The notes under the pieces were generated by a model. It had not been told where the DNA came from. It saw only the letters and a list, made by a program, of their open reading frames with translations, and did no database searches. From assembly GCA_026125835.1 (NCBI GenBank), contig JAHCKJ010000011.1, positions 1 to 20,490 of the forward strand: a stretch of DNA of 20,490 bases. Direction: 5' to 3'. The position numbers and the translations under genes were made by a program. Within the stretch, counting starts at the first letter, position 1; each line of letters starts with the position of its first letter. Source of the stretch: Sphingopyxis sp. (GTDB taxonomy: Bacteria; Pseudomonadota; Alphaproteobacteria; Sphingomonadales; Sphingomonadaceae). This document shows, piece after piece, positions 16,358 to 20,490 of this stretch.

Positions 16358-17560
16358 TCAGCCGATAATGCCGACGCGTTTGCCCGCGCGTTCAAAGCGC
16401 GACAGGATTTCACCGACCTGATCGCTCGAATGTTCGGCGCAAAGCGAACAGCGCAGCAATGTCATGCCCGCGGGGGTGGCGGGCGGGCGGGCGAGGTTGA
16501 CGTAGAGTCCTTCCTCGAGCAGCGCTTCCCACATCATCGCGCCGCGCTCCAGGTCGGGCATGATGACCGCGATAATCGCCGACTGCGGTTCGTCGGTGCC
16601 GAGGGTAAAGCCCAGGTCGCCCAGCCCCTTGTGCAGCGCCTTGGAATTTTCCCACAGATGCGCGCGCTTGTTCGAGCCGTGCATCAGCTTGCGGATGCTG
16701 GTCGCCGCGGTCGCGACGACGCTCGGCGGCAGCGACGCGGTGAACACATAGGGGCGGCAGACGAGCCGCATGATCTCGAACTTCGGATGGTTCGACACGC
16801 AAAAGCCGCCGACGGTGCCAACGCTCTTGCTGAAGGTGCCGATGATGAAGTCGACGTCGTCGATCACCCCCTGCGCCTCGGCCACTCCGCGGCCATGCTC
16901 GCCAATAAAACCCATCGAATGCGCCTCGTCGACCAGCACCATCGCGCCGGCTTCCTTGGACACGCGGACCATCTCTTTCAGCGGCGCGACGTCGCCGAGC
17001 ATCGAATAGACGCCCTCGAGCACGACCAGCTTGCCCGCTTCGGGGGGCAGGCGTTTCAGCCGCTTTTCGAGCGCCTCGACGTCATTGTGGCGGAAGGCGA
17101 CGATTTCGGCATTGCCCATCGCGCAGCCATCATAGATCGACGCATGGCTGTCGATGTCGAGGATGACATAGTCACCCTTGCCCGCGATCGTTGAAATAAT
17201 GCCGAGGTTCGCCTGATAACCGGTCGAGAACACCATGGCATGATCCATGGCGTAAAATTCCTTGAGCGCCTCCTCGCACTCCTTGTGGCCCTGATAGGTG
17301 CCGTTGAGGACGCGGCTGCCGGTGGTGCCGCTGCCGAATTTGTCGAGCGCGTCCTTGCCCGCGGCGATGACATCCTCGTCGAACGTCATGCCCATATAGT
17401 TATAGGTGCCGAGCAGAATCGTCTCGCGACCGTTGCAGATCGCGACGGTGGGCGAGAGCACTTTTTCCATCACCAGGCTGAACGGATCGGTGACGCCGGT
17501 CGACAGCAGCGCCTCGCGCTGCTCGATCAGCGGATCGAATTTTGAGAAGAGATCGGTCAT
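16358..17560 (-). CDS. spt: Serine palmitoyltransferase
   Basis: Soluble PLP-dependent alpha-oxoamine synthase that condenses L-serine with palmitoyl (acyl-CoA or acyl-ACP) to 3-ketodihydrosphingosine, the first step of sphingolipid synthesis. The 400 residues agree throughout with my recollection of the Sphingomonas paucimobilis enzyme. Active-site residues are present with a constant offset of 20: H139 (SHASIYDG, H159 there), D211 and H214 (VDEAHSMG, D231/H234), and the PLP lysine K245 (GTFSKSVGTVGG, K265). Other matching stretches are LLGTYNYMGMTFD, SGTTGSRVLNGT and NLARPPATPAG. The gene starts 4 bases after the acp stop on the minus strand. The N-terminus is about 20 residues shorter than in S. 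paucimobilis, a region outside the catalytic core. Confidence 0.95.
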   Translation of the reverse strand: MTDLFSKFDPLIEQREALLSTGVTDPFSLVMEKVLSPTVAICNGRETILLGTYNYMGMTFDEDVIAAGKDALDKFGSGTTGSRVLNGTYQGHKECEEALKEFYAMDHAMVFSTGYQANLGIISTIAGKGDYVILDIDSHASIYDGCAMGNAEIVAFRHNDVEALEKRLKRLPPEAGKLVVLEGVYSMLGDVAPLKEMVRVSKEAGAMVLVDEAHSMGFIGEHGRGVAEAQGVIDDVDFIIGTFSKSVGTVGGFCVSNHPKFEIMRLVCRPYVFTASLPPSVVATAATSIRKLMHGSNKRAHLWENSKALHKGLGDLGFTLGTDEPQSAIIAVIMPDLERGAMMWEALLEEGLYVNLARPPATPAGMTLLRCSLCAEHSSDQVGEILSRFERAGKRVGIIG

Positions 17561-17564
17561 GGCG

Positions 17565-17801
17565 TCAGCCCTGCAATTTCTCGACCGCCGCCACCAGCTG
17601 CCCCACGGTCTCGATCTCCGCCTGCATGTTCATGCTGATGATGATGTCGAAGCTGTCCTCGACCTCGGCGACGAAATCCATCACCGTCAGGCTGTCCCAT
17701 TCAAGGTCGCCGGCAAAGGTCGTCGCATCGGTCAGCTCGACCCCCTTTTTGTTGAAGGGGGCGATCAGGCCGTAAATCTGGTCGGTGAGGGCGGTGCTCA
17801 T
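17565..17801 (-). CDS. Acyl carrier protein dedicated to serine palmitoyltransferase
   Basis: Small acidic acyl carrier protein of 78 residues. The phosphopantetheine serine is S37 in the motif DLEWDSLTVMDFV, followed by the EVEDSFDI and QAEIETVGQLVAAVEK helices. It lies directly upstream of spt with a 4-base gap, so the two are translated together. In Caulobacter an equivalent carrier works with the spt enzyme, delivering the acyl thioester. The start was placed at the ATG at 17801, which gives a normal ACP length. A longer frame upstream overlaps the divergent neighbour and has no ACP features. Confidence 0.92.
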   Translation of the reverse strand: MSTALTDQIYGLIAPFNKKGVELTDATTFAGDLEWDSLTVMDFVAEVEDSFDIIISMNMQAEIETVGQLVAAVEKLQG

Positions 17802-17952
17802 GTGGTGCGTCCCATAAAGGCATGATGTTGCGCGCGGGAATGCCGCGATGCGGCGGGCTTGGCAAGCGAATGCGGCGGGAACAGGGCAGCATCTTGCCGC
17901 TGGCGGCACTTCATGGCATCGCTGTGACGGGTCGCTGGCAGGGGGATGAACC

Positions 17953-18525
17953 ATGGACAGCGAAAACGCATCGACACCCGCGCCGCCGCCCGCGGTCCCG
18001 TTTCCGCCGAACGCGGTGCATCTGGTGCGCACGAACCAGCAGCTGACGATGCAGCTGTCGCAGATGGCCGACCAAAAGGCGTCGATCCTGATGGGCGCGA
18101 CCTTTGTCGTGTTCACCCTCGCGGTCGGGCAGGCGCGCGCCGGGGCGGGGGCGCTCGCGATGCCGCTGACGATCCTCGCGACCTTTTCCTTCCTGTCCGC
18201 GCTGCTCGCAGTGTCGGCGGTGCTGCCGCGCGTCGGCAAGGCGCCGCCGATCGTGTACAAGGACGGCAAGGATCACAGCAATATCCTGTTCTTCGGCCGC
18301 TTTGCCCAGATGGAGGAAGACGATTTTATCGACGCGGTCAAGGCGCGGCTGCGGACCGAGGAAGATCTGTACGAAACGATGCTGCGCGATACTTACCAGA
18401 ACGGCATCGTGCTGGCGCGGCGCAAATATCGTTATCTCGCCTATGCGTACCGGCTGTTTGTGGTCGGGCTGACGCTGACCTTCGCGGCGTTCGCATTCGA
18501 AATGGTGGAGATGTGGCGGGGGTGA
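17953..18525 (+). CDS. DUF5706 / Pycsar-effector-like membrane protein
   Basis: Membrane protein of 190 residues resembling the DUF5706 (Pycsar effector, PycTM) family. It has the N-terminal helix MADQKASILMGATFVVFTLAVG, a second hydrophobic segment (about 70-92), the NILFFGRFAQMEEDDFIDAV stretch, the YETMLRDTYQNGIVLARRKYRYLAYAY amphipathic segment and a final helix (about 165-187). Family effectors damage the inner membrane when they bind a cyclic pyrimidine nucleotide. No cyclase gene (PycC) is in the window, so this is an orphan member that may have another role. The start ATG at 17953 has GGGGGA seven bases upstream. It diverges from acp-spt across a 151-bp gap, in which only a small hairpin (17842-17854) was seen. 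Confidence 0.75.
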   Translation: MDSENASTPAPPPAVPFPPNAVHLVRTNQQLTMQLSQMADQKASILMGATFVVFTLAVGQARAGAGALAMPLTILATFSFLSALLAVSAVLPRVGKAPPIVYKDGKDHSNILFFGRFAQMEEDDFIDAVKARLRTEEDLYETMLRDTYQNGIVLARRKYRYLAYAYRLFVVGLTLTFAAFAFEMVEMWRG

Positions 18526-18536
18526 GATAAAGCGTC

Positions 18537-18618
18537 GCCCCCGCGAAGGCGGGGGCCGCTGTCGGCCTTGGACAACGCTCTTGCGTAAATTTCCAACGGC
18601 CCCCGCCTTCGCGGGGGC
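18537..18618. repeat. Inverted repeat with perfect 22-bp GC-rich arms
   Basis: Arms 18537-18558 and 18597-18618 are perfect reverse complements enclosing 38 bp, and each arm is itself a small hairpin (ccccgc-gaa-ggcgggg type). It follows the DUF5706 stop by 11 bp and could act as a bidirectional transcript end, although there is no T-run. Repeats of this sequence are, from memory, widespread in sphingomonad genomes. The remaining 18619-18720 shows nothing identifiable. Confidence 0.8.
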
Positions 18619-18720
18619 TACGTCACTTCTGTTGCCTTTCTGCCACCCTGGCCGACAATCGGATTGCGCGTCGTCGGGCGTGCTTGAACGGTAACATTCG
18701 CGCGCCTATCCGGGCCGGCT

Positions 18721-20154
18721 ATGTTGCAGCAGACGACGCCTTCTACCGCGGAAAAGCCGCAAGGATGGCGCGCCGAATTCGGTGCGACGCTGGCGCTCGC
18801 CTGGCCGCTGATCCTCACCAACCTGACCATGTCGCTGATCGGCGCGACCGACGTGCTGATGGTCGGCTGGCTCGGTCCGACGCAGCTCGCGGCCTCGTCG
18901 CTGGGGTTCAACCTGTCGATGCTGCTCGCCATTTTCGGCATGGGGCTGGTGACCGGCGCGTCGCCGCTGATGGCCAGCGAGATCGGGCGGCGCGCCCATT
19001 CGGTGCGCGACATCCGCCGCACCTTTCGCCAGGCGCTCTGGCTGGTGGCGATGCTGTCGGTGCCGATGCTGGCCATCCTGTGGAACACCGGCGCGATCCT
19101 GCTGCTGCTCGGGCAGGATGCCGCGCTCGCCGCGCTCGCGCAGGATTATATCCGCGCCTATATGTGGTCCATCCCGCTGTTCCTCGCGACGCTCGCCTTT
19201 CGCAACTTTCTCGCCGCGCTCGAACGCCCGATATGGTCGCTGGTCGTCGGCGTCGTCGGCGTGCTCGGCAATATCCTGTTCAACTATGCGCTGATCTTCG
19301 GCAATTTCGGGATGCCCGCGCTCGGCGTCGTCGGTGCCGGGGTCGGCAGCGTGCTCACCAACGCGATGATGCTGATGCTGATAGTCGTGGTCGTCTATCG
19401 CCATCGCCGTTTCCGGCGTTACCATCTGCTCGGCCGCTGGTGGCGCAGCGACTGGCCGCGCTTTTTCCAGATGGCGCGCATCGGCACCCCGATCGCGGTC
19501 AGCCACGCGTTCGAAGCGGGCGTGTTTTCCGCCGCCGTCGTGCTGATGGGGTGGATTTCGACCGCCGCGGTCGCCGCGCACGCCGTCGCGCTGCAACTCG
19601 CCTCGCTGACCTTCATGGTGCCGATGGGGCTGGCACAGGCGGCGACGGTGCGCGTCGGTATCGGCCATGGCCGCGCCGATGCGGCGCATATCCGCCGCGC
19701 CGGTTGGACCAGTTTTGTCCTGGGGACGGGCTTCATGGCGTTGATGGCGTTGCTGATGCTGGCGATCCCCGGCACGCTCACCGGTTTTTTTATCGACCGC
19801 AGCAACCCCGCCAATGCCGAAGTCGCCGAACTGGCGGTCAGCTTCCTGATCGTCGCCGCGTTGTTCCAGGTCGCCGACGGGGCGCAGGTCGTCGGTGCCG
19901 GAATGTTGCGCGGCCTGCACGACACCTTCGTGCCGATGCTGTTTGCGTTGTTCGGTTATTGGGTGATCGGCATCGGGGTCGGCGCGTGGCTGGCGTTCGA
20001 GCGCGACTGGGGCGGCGTCGGCATCTGGACCGGGCTTGCGACGGGACTCGGCATCGTCGCGGTGCTGATGCTCACCCGCTGGATGCAGCGCGAGCGGCTG
20101 GGGTTGCTTCCCGCCGTGGCCCCCTTGTCGGACCGCGGCGCCCACCCCATCTGA
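18721..20154 (+). CDS. MATE-family multidrug/toxin exporter (NorM-like)
   Basis: Inner-membrane cation-coupled exporter of 477 residues with about 12 transmembrane segments in two homologous halves. It begins with the typical LALAWPLILTNLTMSLIGATDVLMVGWLG, has the matching second-half IGTPIAVSHAFEAGVFS, and contains the GVVGAGVGSVLTN and ADGAQVVGAGMLRGLHDT family stretches. The family exports cationic drugs and dyes in exchange for Na+ or H+. The ATG at 18721 has no clear ribosome-binding site, but the N-terminal length is normal. The neighbours give no hint about substrate. It is a stand-alone gene between the 18537-18618 repeat and the groES promoter. Confidence 0.9.
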   Translation: MLQQTTPSTAEKPQGWRAEFGATLALAWPLILTNLTMSLIGATDVLMVGWLGPTQLAASSLGFNLSMLLAIFGMGLVTGASPLMASEIGRRAHSVRDIRRTFRQALWLVAMLSVPMLAILWNTGAILLLLGQDAALAALAQDYIRAYMWSIPLFLATLAFRNFLAALERPIWSLVVGVVGVLGNILFNYALIFGNFGMPALGVVGAGVGSVLTNAMMLMLIVVVVYRHRRFRRYHLLGRWWRSDWPRFFQMARIGTPIAVSHAFEAGVFSAAVVLMGWISTAAVAAHAVALQLASLTFMVPMGLAQAATVRVGIGHGRADAAHIRRAGWTSFVLGTGFMALMALLMLAIPGTLTGFFIDRSNPANAEVAELAVSFLIVAALFQVADGAQVVGAGMLRGLHDTFVPMLFALFGYWVIGIGVGAWLAFERDWGGVGIWTGLATGLGIVAVLMLTRWMQRERLGLLPAVAPLSDRGAHPI

Positions 20155-20169
20155 AAAATAACGGCGGGC

Positions 20170-20185
20170 GCGGAAAATTTTCCGC
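20170..20185. other. Perfect 16-bp palindrome between the MATE gene and groES
   Basis: gcggaaaattttccgc is a perfect palindrome 16 bp after the MATE stop. It may act as a weak transcript end or a binding site; neither is shown by the sequence. Confidence 0.4.
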
Positions 20186-20193
20186 AGGCCTGT

Positions 20194-20223
20194 CTTGACG
20201 CTGTCACAAGCCCCTCCCATATC
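20194..20223 (+). promoter_or_regulatory. groES promoter, sigma-32-like and sigma-70-compatible
   Basis: CTTGAC (20194-20199) and TCCCATAT (20215-20222) with a 15-nt spacer match the heat-shock sigma-32 pattern CTTGAA/CCCCATNT. The overlapping TTGACG and CATATC with 17 nt also fit a housekeeping promoter. Confidence 0.7.
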
Positions 20224-20230
20224 GCCGTTG

Positions 20231-20257
20231 TTAGCACTCGCACCTTGTGAGTGCTAA
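20231..20257 (+). promoter_or_regulatory. CIRCE operator (HrcA binding site)
   Basis: Perfect TTAGCACTC-N9-GAGTGCTAA, arms 20231-20239 and 20249-20257, placed just after the promoter and 32 bp before the groES start. HrcA bound here represses groES until heat shock. Confidence 0.95.
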
Positions 20258-20289
20258 GCGACATCCATTGCACTTTTGGAGGGAAATCC

Positions 20290-20490
20290 ATGCAATTTCG
20301 TCCGCTGCACGACCGCGTGCTCGTCCGCCGTATCGAAGCCGAAGAAAAAACGGCTGGCGGCATCATCATTCCCGACACCGCCAAGGAAAAGCCGCAGGAA
20401 GGCGAAGTCGTCTCGGTCGGCACCGGCGCCCGCGCCGATGATGGCAAGGTGACCCCGCTCGACGTCAAGGCGGGTGATCGCATCCTGTTC
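20290..20490 (+). CDS. groES: Co-chaperonin GroES (3' truncated by window end)
   Basis: First 67 codons of the 10-kDa co-chaperonin that caps GroEL. It has the family N-terminus FRPLHDRVLVRR, the mobile-loop region EKTAGGIIIPDTAKEKPQEG and VVSVGTGAR. A strong ribosome-binding site (GGAGGG, 20278-20283) precedes the ATG. It is controlled by the CIRCE operator and heat-shock-like promoter upstream; groEL is expected beyond the window. Confidence 0.96.
   Translation, partial: MQFRPLHDRVLVRRIEAEEKTAGGIIIPDTAKEKPQEGEVVSVGTGARADDGKVTPLDVKAGDRILF

Noticed and set aside
17802..18269. N-terminal extension of the acyl carrier protein frame
   Set aside because: It would overlap most of the divergent DUF5706 gene and add non-ACP sequence; the ATG at 17801 gives a standard ACP.
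17953..18525. A complete Pycsar anti-phage system
   Set aside because: Only an effector-like protein is present; no uridylate/cytidylate cyclase gene is visible on either strand nearby.
600..18700. CRISPR-like array from the repeated palindromes
   Set aside because: The palindromes belong to different sequence families, occur once or twice each, and have no regular spacers or cas genes.
18721..20154. MATE-family protein as a sphingolipid flippase of the locus
   Set aside because: It is separated by a repeat and an unrelated gene, and its motifs are those of ordinary NorM-like drug exporters.
18706..20220. Antisense frame (504 codons) and a same-length alternative sense frame over the MATE gene
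   Set aside because: Both are composition shadows; only the frame from 18721 shows transmembrane helices and MATE motifs.

Overview
The window looks like a GC-rich chromosomal segment of a sphingomonad (Alphaproteobacteria; Sphingopyxis/Sphingomonas-like). The main evidence is a serine palmitoyltransferase that I recall as very close to the Sphingomonas paucimobilis enzyme, paired with its own acyl carrier protein. A PhyR-type sigma-like/receiver protein, a HrcA/CIRCE-controlled groES and several families of intergenic palindromic repeats fit the same group. The assignment is made by eye; no database search was run.

Layout. 1-6930 is ordinary chromosome: the 3' part of phyR (general stress response), glnE (control of glutamine synthetase), a bcp/PrxQ peroxiredoxin overlapping a DUF455 ferritin-like gene, a secreted M23 (LytM) peptidase ending in a strong terminator, erpA and the exonuclease III gene.

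6940-17801 reads as a dispersed sphingolipid/envelope-lipid locus. It holds a GNAT-fold protein resembling bacterial ceramide synthase (-); a divergent membrane desaturase/hydroxylase with three histidine boxes (+); lptF-lptG, the LPS-export permease pair (-); a DUF2141 secreted protein, a diacylglycerol/ceramide-kinase-like lipid kinase and a Tam41-like cytidylyltransferase (+); a CHASE3-type hybrid histidine kinase (-); and acp-spt (-). Together these would make the long-chain base (spt + acp), N-acylate it, modify the chain, phosphorylate and perhaps CDP-activate the lipid, and extract it from the inner membrane. The kinase C-terminus and the Tam41-like gene carry about five frame changes within about 760 bp. 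This means either decay or a local run of sequencing errors.

17953-20490 holds an orphan DUF5706 (Pycsar-effector-like) membrane protein, a MATE exporter, and the start of groES behind a sigma-32-like promoter and a CIRCE operator.

The most interesting features are the kinase + Tam41 pair, which suggests a CDP-activated ceramide intermediate, and the lptFG pair placed among sphingolipid genes, with no lptD or surA alongside, in a lineage known for using glycosphingolipids instead of LPS. No CRISPR array, tRNA, rRNA, insertion sequence or prophage gene was seen. No gap between genes exceeds 300 bases.
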